From an uncultured Oscillibacter sp. (GTDB lineage Bacteria > Bacillota > Clostridia > Oscillospirales > Oscillospiraceae): 28,241 nucleotides of DNA. The stretch covers positions 1-28,241 of the forward strand of contig NZ_CAJTUX010000038.1 of assembly GCF_910579365.1 (NCBI RefSeq), in the 5' to 3' direction. Positions 1 through 6,860 of this stretch are shown in pieces (within the stretch, counting starts at the first letter, position 1; each line of letters opens with the position of its first letter). A program made the position numbers and the translations under genes. The notes below the pieces were generated by a model that was not told the origin of the DNA, did not search any database, and worked only from the letters and a program-made list of their open reading frames with translations.

Positions 1-235
1 CGTCCAGAAACACCAGGTGTTCCGCCATCTCAGGTCTTATGGTTTCTTTCCATTCTCTGCGCTTTTCCCGCTGGCGGTTTTTTTGGATGGTCGCTATAGA
101 TGCGTGCGCTTCTTGACAAAAGCGCCGCCCAAAGCTATAATTAGCATCGACAATCCGGTTTTTATGATGCGCCTTCCAAATTGAAATGTACACGGCAGGG
201 CCAAAAGAGTAGGAGTGCAAATGGAGAGCAAACAT
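1..235 (-). pseudogene. Probable IS630-type transposase remnant, cut by window edge
   Basis: A minus-strand frame is open from a stop at 245-247 to the left edge of the window; its only early ATG is at 235. The readable part has the layout of the middle of an IS630/Tc1-mariner transposase: a basic helical stretch with an Ala-Ser pair, then a Trp-containing helix, then a hydrophobic strand HLVFLD that looks like the first catalytic Asp strand (VFxDE) of the DDE domain. Family members normally have about 80-100 residues of HTH before this point; here only about 20 codons of unrelated-looking sequence precede it, so the 5' end is missing. No terminal inverted repeat was recognised. The assignment rests on motif pattern only. 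Another protein with the same strand pattern is possible. Confidence 0.4.
113..141 (+). promoter_or_regulatory. Consensus sigma-A promoter for the DUF1653 gene
   Basis: TTGACA at 113-118, exactly 17 bases, then TATAAT at 136-141: a perfect housekeeping promoter. It predicts a start near 148 and a leader of about 70 bases before the DUF1653 start codon. It lies inside the antisense transposase-like frame. Confidence 0.85.
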
Positions 236-460
236 CGAGAAATTTTAGAAGGCCGCCGCTACAGGCACTTCAAAGGCAACTTTTATCTGGTGGTTGGAAT
301 CGCGACCCACTCTGAAACCCGCGAGCAGCTGGTGGTGTACCGGACTCTATACGGCGAACACAAGCTGTTTGTCCGCCCATACGATATGTTCGCCGAAGAA
401 ATTGACCGGCAGAAATATCCCGAGGCCACCCAAAAATACCGGTTTGAACTGGTGGAATAG
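221..460 (+). CDS. DUF1653 domain protein
   Basis: A 79-residue soluble protein of the DUF1653 family, a small domain of unknown biochemical role common in Firmicutes and Proteobacteria. The family pattern is clear: G-x-Y-R-H-F-K-G-N-x-Y near the start, then A-x-H-S-E-T, V-V-Y-R-x-L-Y-G, and a C-terminal W/V-R-P-Y-D-M-F followed by a conserved acidic stretch. The ATG at 221 is preferred over the GTG at 215 because AGGAG at 211-215 sits five bases before it and would overlap the GTG. It is monocistronic, with a perfect promoter at 113-141 and a strong hairpin at 532-562. The family call is firm; function is unknown. Confidence 0.85.
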   Translation: MESKHREILEGRRYRHFKGNFYLVVGIATHSETREQLVVYRTLYGEHKLFVRPYDMFAEEIDRQKYPEATQKYRFELVE

Positions 461-531
461 GCGCTCTTCTTTGGCCGCAGATGTTTTGTCCCGGCAGTCA
501 CCGCCGCCTTTCCCTTACCAAATGACAAACA

Positions 532-562
532 GCCGCCCGGCACGCGTTTCGTGCCGGGCGGC
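532..562. terminator. Bidirectional terminator hairpin
   Basis: A perfect 13-bp GC-rich stem (532-544 with 550-562) and a 5-base loop lie between convergent genes. On the minus strand it is followed by a T-rich run (TGTTTGTCATTT), so it probably mainly ends the ior operon; on the plus strand the T-run is weak (CTCTTTCTC). Confidence 0.7.
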
Positions 563-570
563 GCTCTTTC

Positions 571-1692
571 TCACAGGTCCTTGAACATCTCCTGGTTCGG
601 ATTCAGATACCCCAGATCATCCGGGTTCCCGGTGAGCTGGCGGAGGTTTTTCACCGCCGTGCGCTTTTTGCCCAGGGACGCGTTCCGGAGCTTCTCCAGG
701 CCGCCCTCCATGGCATCCTGGAACTCCAGCACGCCCTTCTCCCGGGCCAGGTTCAGGAGTTCCTGCCCCCTCTCGGACCGGACAATGACCTGATTCCAGC
801 CCTTGTCCACGTCCCAGCCGCCGGCGCTTCTCGCCCCGCCAATGGAGAGGTCCGCGAATTCCGCCGTCATATCCGCGCAGTAACGGCAGCCGGAGCGGAC
901 CAGAGGCGTCACTTCGTCCAGGTCCACCGAAACAGTCTGCCCCCGCTCCCCCCGAATCTCCAGGGAGTGGTACTTGCTGGGCGGGATGTCCATATGGGCC
1001 GGTTTCTCCGCCCCGGCGTGCTTCGCCGTCAGGGCCTTCAGGCCGTCCCAGTCCAGGCCCCAGCCGCAGAAAAGGCCGAACACCATACCGATGTTCCCGG
1101 CGTGGTTGTCGTTCTCCGGCAGGGGGTTGGCCCGCATTTTATAAACCGCCAGAGTCTTGCAGGGCGTGCCCACCACGCCGATTTTGTGATAGCGGTCCTC
1201 CTTCAGCGCCCGGTTCAGCGCCGCCAGCGTGGGGGGCACCTGGAAGCTGCTGCCGGAACAGGCCCGGACCTCCTCCGGCGTCACGGCCAGCACGCCCTCT
1301 GGGTTCAGTCCCCCCTGGGAGCGGGTCAGCACCGCCGCGTCAAGGAAGCCCTCCCGCAAGGCCAGCTCCACCAGGGCGGTCATGCTGCCGCCGTGCTGGG
1401 CCCGCTCCCGGATGGCGGGGTCCGCCGCCCGGGTCAGATACAGCCCCCGGAAAGGGCCGATCTCCGGGAGGATGGTCTCCTCCTGGAAGAAGCGGCGCCG
1501 CAGCGCCTCCAGGTCCGTGGGCATCCGGGGGCAGAAGCGCTGGCAGCGTCCGTCCGCCCGCTCGCAGTCAAAGAAGCAGACGGTCCGCCCGTCCACGCTG
1601 CCCCAGTAGGGGCACAGGCCCTGACAGGCCCCGCAGCCGGTGCACAGGCCCTGGCGGAGGACCTGGGTGTCCAACGCAATCGTACTTAACAT
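571..1692 (-). CDS. FrhB-like iron-sulfur flavoprotein (coenzyme F420 hydrogenase/dehydrogenase beta family)
   Basis: A 373-residue protein of the FrhB family. These iron-sulfur flavoproteins pass electrons between ferredoxin-type centres and a flavin, and in archaea to F420. The N-terminus carries CTGCGACQGLCP, a 4Fe-4S motif, followed by a second Cys group around residues 43-55. The middle has the family GTPC motif (residues about 174-177), and further on is an SGCRYC cluster, so the FrhB_N and FrhB_C parts are both present. It is the last gene of the ior operon, 16 bases after the small ubiquitin-like gene, with AAAGGAGG before its ATG. Bacterial homologues in organisms without F420 may use another acceptor. 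I infer it moves electrons to or from the indolepyruvate oxidoreductase; the partner is not shown by sequence. Confidence 0.8.
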   Translation of the reverse strand: MLSTIALDTQVLRQGLCTGCGACQGLCPYWGSVDGRTVCFFDCERADGRCQRFCPRMPTDLEALRRRFFQEETILPEIGPFRGLYLTRAADPAIRERAQHGGSMTALVELALREGFLDAAVLTRSQGGLNPEGVLAVTPEEVRACSGSSFQVPPTLAALNRALKEDRYHKIGVVGTPCKTLAVYKMRANPLPENDNHAGNIGMVFGLFCGWGLDWDGLKALTAKHAGAEKPAHMDIPPSKYHSLEIRGERGQTVSVDLDEVTPLVRSGCRYCADMTAEFADLSIGGARSAGGWDVDKGWNQVIVRSERGQELLNLAREKGVLEFQDAMEGGLEKLRNASLGKKRTAVKNLRQLTGNPDDLGYLNPNQEMFKDL

Positions 1693-1708
1693 CTTTCCCG
1701 CTCCTCCT

Positions 1709-1969
1709 TTACACCAGCACCTGGGAGAAGCCGAAGAGGTCCAGTGCGATCTCCTCCGCGTCCTCCGGCACGTAGTCCGACAGCTTGTGGTTCAGGCCGC
1801 ACAGATGCTCCTGATAGAGGCAGCGCCAGCCCGCCTTGCGGCCGTCCGCAAGGCCCCGTTCCCGCAGCATCGGCGTCAGGGCGGAGAAGCGGGTGTCCCG
1901 GGGCAGCTCCAGCGTCAGGGACCGCTTATCCTCGGGATTGTAAAAGCGCACGCGAATCGTACTGCTCAT
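1709..1969 (-). CDS. Small protein with ubiquitin-like (beta-grasp) pattern in the ior operon
   Basis: An 86-residue protein with no family I can name. Its predicted secondary structure follows a beta-grasp order: strand TIRVRFYN, strand SLTLELPRDT, helix RFSALTPMLRERGL, strand GWRCLYQEHL, then KLSDYVPEDAEEIALDLFGF. The last stretch lines up with ubiquitin's TLSDYNIQKESTLHLVLRL, and the hydrophobic spacing matches elsewhere. The C-terminus (FSQVLV) lacks the Gly-Gly needed for conjugation, so a binding or adaptor role is more likely than a modifier role. Its ATG overlaps the iorB stop by ATGA, so translation is coupled to iorB, and the FrhB-like gene follows 16 bases later. The fold is inferred by eye. 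Confidence 0.7.
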   Translation of the reverse strand: MSSTIRVRFYNPEDKRSLTLELPRDTRFSALTPMLRERGLADGRKAGWRCLYQEHLCGLNHKLSDYVPEDAEEIALDLFGFSQVLV

Positions 1970-2592
1970 CCTGCCGCGCCTCCCTTCCGGGCGGCCTCGC
2001 GGCCCATGGCGAAGGCTCGCCGGTTCAGCTCCAGCACGGCCCCCTGGAAGCGCTGGAGCAGAATTTTCTCCAGATCCTCCCCGTTCAGCGGGGCGGCGGG
2101 GAGCTGGCTGAAGGCCCCCAGCAGCGCGATGTTGGCGGCCCGGGAGTCCCCGGCCTCTATGGCGATGTCCGCCGCCGGGACGGCCAGGGCCGCGGAGGAC
2201 AGACTCGCAATCTCCGCCTGAAGCTCCTCCAGCGGCGGATAGGTCTGGACGCCCTGGAGGACGCCCAGGGGATAGACGGGCCGGGGGTCGTAAACGGTGA
2301 CGGTGTCCTCCCCGGCGTACTTCCGGGCGATGCGCAGGGTCTCCAGGGGCTCGAAGCCCAGGATGATGTGGGCCTCCCCGGCGGGAATCAGCACGCCGGG
2401 GTCCCAGTTCTCGGAAACCCGGACATGGCTCATGACAGAGCCGCCCCGCTGGCTGGCGCCGTAGGTCTCCCCCACAGCCACCCGGCAGCCCCGGCCGCAC
2501 ATGGCGCTGCCCAGAATCTCAGCGGCCAGCACGTTGCCCTGTCCGCCGATGCCGCAGACCACAATGTTCAAAGGGTCGTATTTCAGCTTCAC
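1966..2592 (-). CDS. iorB: Indolepyruvate ferredoxin oxidoreductase, beta subunit
   Basis: The 208-residue gamma-type domain of the pyruvate:ferredoxin oxidoreductase family. With IorA it oxidatively decarboxylates aryl pyruvates (indolepyruvate, phenylpyruvate) to acyl-CoA using ferredoxin. The hallmark G-x-G-G-Q-G near residues 14-19 (CGIGGQGN), the GETYGASQRGG loop and the VRVS strand are all present. Translation begins at the GTG at 2592, which overlaps the iorA stop as GTGA; this start gives the standard family length. The 3' end overlaps the next gene by ATGA. The frame is open far upstream inside iorA, but that part is antisense-free shadow sequence and not protein of this family. It is part of the iorA-iorB-86aa-FrhB operon. 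Confidence 0.92.
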   Translation of the reverse strand: MKLKYDPLNIVVCGIGGQGNVLAAEILGSAMCGRGCRVAVGETYGASQRGGSVMSHVRVSENWDPGVLIPAGEAHIILGFEPLETLRIARKYAGEDTVTVYDPRPVYPLGVLQGVQTYPPLEELQAEIASLSSAALAVPAADIAIEAGDSRAANIALLGAFSQLPAAPLNGEDLEKILLQRFQGAVLELNRRAFAMGREAARKGGAAG

Positions 2593-4634
2593 GCTTCCGC
2601 ACCGCCTTTCGCCGCAGGGTCCGCCGCAGCCGGGACGTCCCGCCCTTGGCTCCCCTGCATCTCCTCTTCCCGCAGAATCTGCGGGGACTCCTCCACCTTG
2701 ATGGCCCCGCTGGGGCACAGCTTGGCGCACACGCCGCAGCCCACGCAGGCGACGGGGTCGATGAGCGCCTTGTTCTTCTGGAAGTCCCAGGTGTTTCCGG
2801 GGCAGCCCCACACCCGGGAGCAGTACTTGTCGCAGCCGCAGCCGTCTCCCAGGCACACGTCCTGGTCCACGTAGACCCGGACGGGCTTTTTGCTGCGCTC
2901 CTTGGCCTTTAGGGTGGCGCAGGGCTGGCGCATGATGAGGACGTTCATCCCCGGCTCGTCCAGCAGCCGCCGGAGGGTCTTCTCCGCCTCCTCCACGTCG
3001 AAGGGGTCGGCGGTTTCCACCTTGCAGCCCACGGCGTCCAGAATCCTGGGGATGTCCATGGCCTTGACGCGGTCCCCCATGGCGGTGAGGCCGGTGCCCG
3101 GGTGGGGCTGGAAGCCGGTCATGGCCGTGGCGGAGTTGTCCAGCACGATGAGGAGCATGTTGGCGTTGTGATAGGCGGCGTTCACAAGGCCGGGGAGGAT
3201 GGTGTGGAAGAAAGTGGAGTCGCCGCACATGGTGACCACCTTCTGGTCCAGGCCGTAGTTGGTCAGCTGGCCCAGGCCCTCGGCCACGTTGATGCCGGAG
3301 CCCATGCAGTTGCAGACCTGATAGGCGTACTGTCCGGCGGACTGGCCCGCCATGAAATAGCAGCCGATGTCCCCCACCACCACGCCGGGGTGCTTCTCCT
3401 GCCGCATGGCCCGCTTGAGAAGGTAGAAGGTGGCCCGGTGGGGGCAGCCCGCGCAGAAGCTCATCTCCCGGACGGGAAGCTCCAGCTCGCCGGCGGGCTT
3501 TCTCTCCGGAAGGGCCGCGCCGGTGAGGCGGCAGATGGCGGCGGTGACCACGTCCGGGTCCAGCTCGCCGGCGGGCTTTCTCTCCGGAAGGGCCGCGCCG
3601 GTGAGGCGGCAGATGGCGGCGGTGACCACGTCCGGGTCCAGCTCGCCCACGGCGGGCAGGGCATTGTCCCGGCCCAGGAACTTGATTTGCAGGCCCTCCC
3701 GGCCCGCCAGGGCCTGAACAGCCCGTTCCAGGAAGGGGTCCACCTCCTCCAGAATCAGGACCTCCTCCGCGGCGCGGAGGCGCTTTAGTATGTAGTCCTC
3801 CGGCAGGGGCCACAGGGTCCCCAGGGCCAGGAAGCCGGTCTCCTGGTCTTTCCCCAGGCGGCGGAGAGCCTCCTGGCCGTAGAGCCGCCCGGTGCCCCCG
3901 GCGATGATGAGCTTTTTCGGGTCTTCGGGACCCTGGTAGTGGTTGCAGGGGCTGGCCTCAAAACGCTGGCGCAGGGTCTCCAGCTTCTGGAGGGCCGGAC
4001 CGTGGTTATAGCACACGCAGACCATCCGGTCCCATTCCCGAACCCGCTCCAGCGCCCGGGGCTTTTCCGGCAGCTCGCCCAGGACCACGTTGCCCCGGCC
4101 GTGGCAGACCCGGGTGGTCACCCGGACCAGCACCACCTGCCCCACCTCCTCAGAGAGCCGGAAGGCATAGGGAATCATGTCCTTGGCCTCCTGCATCGTC
4201 GTGGGTTCCAGCAGGGGGATGCCGGCGGACAGGGCCTGCCAGCGGGAGTCGAATTCATTGGTGGAGGAGTGGGCGCTGGGATCGTCGCTGGAGACGATCA
4301 CAAGCCCGCCCTTTACGCCGTGCTGGGCCGCGCAGTGCAGCGCGTCCGCCGTACACAAAAGGCCGTTCTGCTTCACCACGCACAGCGCCCGGCCATTGGC
4401 CAGGGACGCGCCGATGCACGCCTGCAAGGCGCAGACCTCGTTGGTGGACCACTCCGCGTAAAAGCCCCGCTCCCGGGCGATCTTCCCCAGCATTCCCAGC
4501 ACCTGGGAGGAAGGGGAACCGGGATAGGAGGCGGCGAAGTGGATTCCCGCCTCCACCGCACCCCGCACAATGGCCTCGTTGCCCTGCATCAGGCAGACCT
4601 GGCCGGGGGCGTTGGCCGTCATTGTCCATTCCAT
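2589..4634 (-). CDS. iorA: Indolepyruvate ferredoxin oxidoreductase, alpha subunit
   Basis: A 681-residue cytoplasmic catalytic subunit. The order is: PFOR N-terminal pyrimidine-binding domain (ASYPGSPSSQV near residue 35); a transketolase-C-like middle part; an FCAGCPHR motif near 393; the thiamine-diphosphate domain (GDIGCYF, then CGDSTFFH and NSATAMTG); and a C-terminal double ferredoxin module with about eight cysteines (CLGDGCGCDKYC, then CVGCGVCAKLCP). Residues about 330-381 hold a 26-residue segment repeated twice, caused by an exact 78-bp duplication (3481-3647), which explains the slightly large size. I chose ATG 4634 because homology begins there; the GTG at 4685 would overlap the predicted transcription start. 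No good Shine-Dalgarno is seen, only GAGGG about 14 bases upstream. It is the first gene of a four-gene overlapping operon. Confidence 0.93.
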   Translation of the reverse strand: MEWTMTANAPGQVCLMQGNEAIVRGAVEAGIHFAASYPGSPSSQVLGMLGKIARERGFYAEWSTNEVCALQACIGASLANGRALCVVKQNGLLCTADALHCAAQHGVKGGLVIVSSDDPSAHSSTNEFDSRWQALSAGIPLLEPTTMQEAKDMIPYAFRLSEEVGQVVLVRVTTRVCHGRGNVVLGELPEKPRALERVREWDRMVCVCYNHGPALQKLETLRQRFEASPCNHYQGPEDPKKLIIAGGTGRLYGQEALRRLGKDQETGFLALGTLWPLPEDYILKRLRAAEEVLILEEVDPFLERAVQALAGREGLQIKFLGRDNALPAVGELDPDVVTAAICRLTGAALPERKPAGELDPDVVTAAICRLTGAALPERKPAGELELPVREMSFCAGCPHRATFYLLKRAMRQEKHPGVVVGDIGCYFMAGQSAGQYAYQVCNCMGSGINVAEGLGQLTNYGLDQKVVTMCGDSTFFHTILPGLVNAAYHNANMLLIVLDNSATAMTGFQPHPGTGLTAMGDRVKAMDIPRILDAVGCKVETADPFDVEEAEKTLRRLLDEPGMNVLIMRQPCATLKAKERSKKPVRVYVDQDVCLGDGCGCDKYCSRVWGCPGNTWDFQKNKALIDPVACVGCGVCAKLCPSGAIKVEESPQILREEEMQGSQGRDVPAAADPAAKGGAEA
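3481..3647. repeat. Perfect 78-bp tandem duplication inside iorA
   Basis: 3481-3558 and 3559-3636 are identical, and the first 11 bases recur at 3637-3647. The period of 78 is a multiple of three, so iorA stays in frame and gains 26 residues in the linker before the FCAGCPHR motif. Perfect identity suggests a recent event, or an assembly artefact. Confidence 0.95.
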
Positions 4635-4695
4635 GTTGCTCGCGTCACCCTCTCTTAGAATGTTTCCATAAGGTAATCCGTTCACTACGGCGTTT

Positions 4696-4723
4696 ATTGT
4701 AGCACTCTCACCGGAAATTGCAA
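4696..4723 (-). promoter_or_regulatory. Promoter of the ior operon
   Basis: On the minus strand, TTGCAA (4718-4723), 16 bases, then TACAAT (4696-4701). It predicts a start near 4689 and a leader of about 55 bases before the iorA ATG. Confidence 0.65.
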
Positions 4724-4736
4724 GGGGCGGCGGCGG

Positions 4737-4761
4737 AAAAAACCGGCGGGAAACCCGCCGG
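4737..4761 (-). terminator. Terminator after the HAD phosphatase gene
   Basis: Minus-strand stem of 8 bp (4754-4761 with 4743-4750) with a 3-base loop, followed by six T residues (A-run at 4737-4742 on the plus strand). It separates the holB-ricT-HAD unit from the ior promoter. Confidence 0.8.
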
Positions 4762-4781
4762 GCCTTAAATTTTCTCCCGTG

Positions 4782-5627
4782 TCAGGAATACCGCCGGTCC
4801 AGAATCTCCACAATGTCCCCCATGGTCCCCTCCCGGGCACCGCACACCAGCGTGGCCCCGGAGTCCCGCACGGCGGCGGAGCAGTTGGCCGGGGCAAAGC
4901 CCTCGGCGGCGCAGGCCAGCATGGAGAGGTCGTTGGCCTCGTCCCCGGCGCAGTAGACATGCTCCATGGAAATCCCCAGCCGGGCGGCCAGGCGGCGGAC
5001 CATGCCGCCCTTGTTGGCCCCCTTGGTGGTCATCTCCAGGAGGTGGGAGATGGAGAAGATCAGCTCGTAGTCCTCCGCCCAGCCCTGGGCGGTCAGATAG
5101 TCCCGCACCTTCACCAGGGTCTCGTGCTCCCCCTCGAAGAGGAGCTTCCCCAAAGGCAGCGGCACGTCCAGAAGGGACGGCGCCTCGGTAAGCGCCGCCT
5201 GGGTGATGCGCTCGTGCTGGCGGGAGATGGCGTTGGGGTGGACCACGTGGATGACGTTGTCAATGTGGTACGCCTCCACCGCCACGCCGGGGAACCGCTC
5301 CAGCACGGCCTGTCCCCGCTCCCGGGCGGCGGCGTCCAGCATGGCGGTCTCCAGGTATTCGCCTTTTTCAAAGTCATAGATGGCCGCGCCGTTGCACACC
5401 ACGCCGGGGGCGTTCATGGGCACGGTATCCGCGTAATACAGGAACGCCGCCAGGGCACGGCCCGTGGCGATGGCGAAGCGGCCTCCCTCCTCCATGAAAT
5501 ACTCCAGGGCCCGCCGGTTCCGTTCCGGCAGCGGAGGCATCGGCGCTCCGGAGCGGAGGGATTCCTCCGTGTAGAGCAGGGTGTTGTCAAAGTCGCTGGC
5601 CAGCAGCACACCGTCAAATTTTCCCAT
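4782..5627 (-). CDS. HAD superfamily (Cof type IIB) phosphatase
   Basis: A 281-residue soluble hydrolase with all four HAD motifs: DFDNTL at residues 12-17 (nucleophile Asp12, general acid Asp14), ATGR (motif II Thr), a motif III lysine in TTKGANKGG, and GDEANDLSML (metal-binding Asp pair). The large insert between motifs II and III is the type IIB cap, as in Cof/YbjI-type sugar-phosphate or nucleotide phosphatases. Substrate cannot be predicted. AAAGGAG lies eight bases before the ATG. It follows the ricT-like gene by 15 bases and ends at a clear terminator, so it is the last gene of the holB operon. Confidence 0.88.
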   Translation of the reverse strand: MGKFDGVLLASDFDNTLLYTEESLRSGAPMPPLPERNRRALEYFMEEGGRFAIATGRALAAFLYYADTVPMNAPGVVCNGAAIYDFEKGEYLETAMLDAAARERGQAVLERFPGVAVEAYHIDNVIHVVHPNAISRQHERITQAALTEAPSLLDVPLPLGKLLFEGEHETLVKVRDYLTAQGWAEDYELIFSISHLLEMTTKGANKGGMVRRLAARLGISMEHVYCAGDEANDLSMLACAAEGFAPANCSAAVRDSGATLVCGAREGTMGDIVEILDRRYS

Positions 5628-5642
5628 ACCCGGTCTCCTTTC

Positions 5643-6860
5643 TCAGCCCTTGGGCGCGTCCCCGCCCTTGTTCCAGCGGCGGCCGCCGTTGCGGTAGGGG
5701 GGGCGGCGGCGCTTGTTCTCCCCGGCGGGGCGGTCCTCCCGCGGGCCGCCCTCCGGGCGGCTTTGCGGCTTGGGGGGGCGGGGAGGCTGCCCCTGCTTTT
5801 TCGCCGGCTGCTGGGCGGCCTGCCCCTCCGGGCGGGGGGGCTTCCGGCCCCGGCCGCCCCGGTGGCGGTGGCGGGGCTTGTTGGTGTCGCTGCCTTCCAT
5901 GGCCATTTTCTCCCGGCGGGGGGCCTCCGCCAGGTGGTCGTCGGTGTAATAGGAGGTGGAGAAGACGGGCTGGATCAGCTCCTCTTCCTCCTTTTCCTCC
6001 ACAAAGCGGGCCGTGCGCTCGGGAATCTCGATGCCCTCCCGGCTGCCCTTGCCGTTGCGCAGGACCTTGATCTCGCAGTTGTGATAGGTCTTCAGGCTCT
6101 CCGGCGCGCTGTCCAGGCTGACCTTCACCAGCTCCCGCAGCAGCTCCACGCCCTTCACGTTGCCCGGCCCGTCGGGGGTCTGGACGAAGGACTCCACCTT
6201 GGGCATCCGCTTGGCGGCGTCCTCATAGGCGTTCTGCTCGTATTTCAGGCAGCACATCAGCCGCCCGCAGGTGCCGGAGATTTTGGTGGGGTTCAGGCTG
6301 AGGTTCTGGGTCTTGGCCATCTTGATGGAAACGGGCATGAACCCGTCCAGGAACTGGGAGCAGCAGAAGGGCCGCCCGCAGATGCCCAGGCCGCCGATCA
6401 TCTTCGCCTCGTCCCGCACGCCGATCTGCCGCAGCTCGATCCGCGCCCGGAAGACGGAGGCCAGGTCCCGCACCAGCTCCCGGAAGTCCACCCGCCCGTC
6501 GGCGGTGAAATAGAACACGATCTTGTTGCTGTCAAAGCCCACGGAGACGCTGACCAGCTTCATCTCCAGCCCGTGGTCGGCGATCTTCCCCTCGCAGATG
6601 CCGAAGGCCTCCCGCTCCCGCTTGCGGTTGTACTCCATCACCCGGAAATCGTTCTCCGTGGCCCGGCGGACCATGGCGCTCAGAGGCTTGACGATGGCCT
6701 CGTCCTGCACCTCGTGGTTCCCCTGGGTGCAGGTGGCAAACTCCATGCCCTGGGCGGTCTGCACGATGACGCTGTCCCCCGCCCGGACCGGAACGCCCTT
6801 GGGGTCAAAATAATAGGTTTTGCTTCCGCCCCGAAAGCGGACGCTGATGACTTCAGTCAA
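5643..6860 (-). CDS. ricT: PSP1 / RicT (YaaT) family regulatory iron-sulfur protein
   Basis: A protein of about 405 residues. The N-terminal half is the PSP1 domain with its conserved cysteines: CTQGNHE early, then ICGRPFCCSQFL and GTCGRLMCCLKYEQ. In Bacillus subtilis the RicT member forms a complex with RicA and RicF that carries 4Fe-4S clusters and directs mRNA maturation by RNase Y. The gene sits directly after holB, as in B. subtilis. The start is most likely the TTG at 6860, which overlaps the holB stop by 8 bases and follows GGAGGGAG; an ATG at 6932 would add residues that are antisense-like to no family. The last roughly 120 residues are an Arg/Pro/Gly-rich, strongly basic disordered tail not found in Bacillus RicT, which may bind RNA. 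Confidence 0.85.
   Translation of the reverse strand: MTEVISVRFRGGSKTYYFDPKGVPVRAGDSVIVQTAQGMEFATCTQGNHEVQDEAIVKPLSAMVRRATENDFRVMEYNRKREREAFGICEGKIADHGLEMKLVSVSVGFDSNKIVFYFTADGRVDFRELVRDLASVFRARIELRQIGVRDEAKMIGGLGICGRPFCCSQFLDGFMPVSIKMAKTQNLSLNPTKISGTCGRLMCCLKYEQNAYEDAAKRMPKVESFVQTPDGPGNVKGVELLRELVKVSLDSAPESLKTYHNCEIKVLRNGKGSREGIEIPERTARFVEEKEEEELIQPVFSTSYYTDDHLAEAPRREKMAMEGSDTNKPRHRHRGGRGRKPPRPEGQAAQQPAKKQGQPPRPPKPQSRPEGGPREDRPAGENKRRRPPYRNGGRRWNKGGDAPKG

Noticed and set aside
1966..3813. A 615-residue version of iorB reading far into iorA
   Set aside because: The upstream part overlaps iorA out of frame and is Pro/Arg/Gly-rich shadow; the GTG at 2592 gives the standard IorB length and a GTGA coupling.
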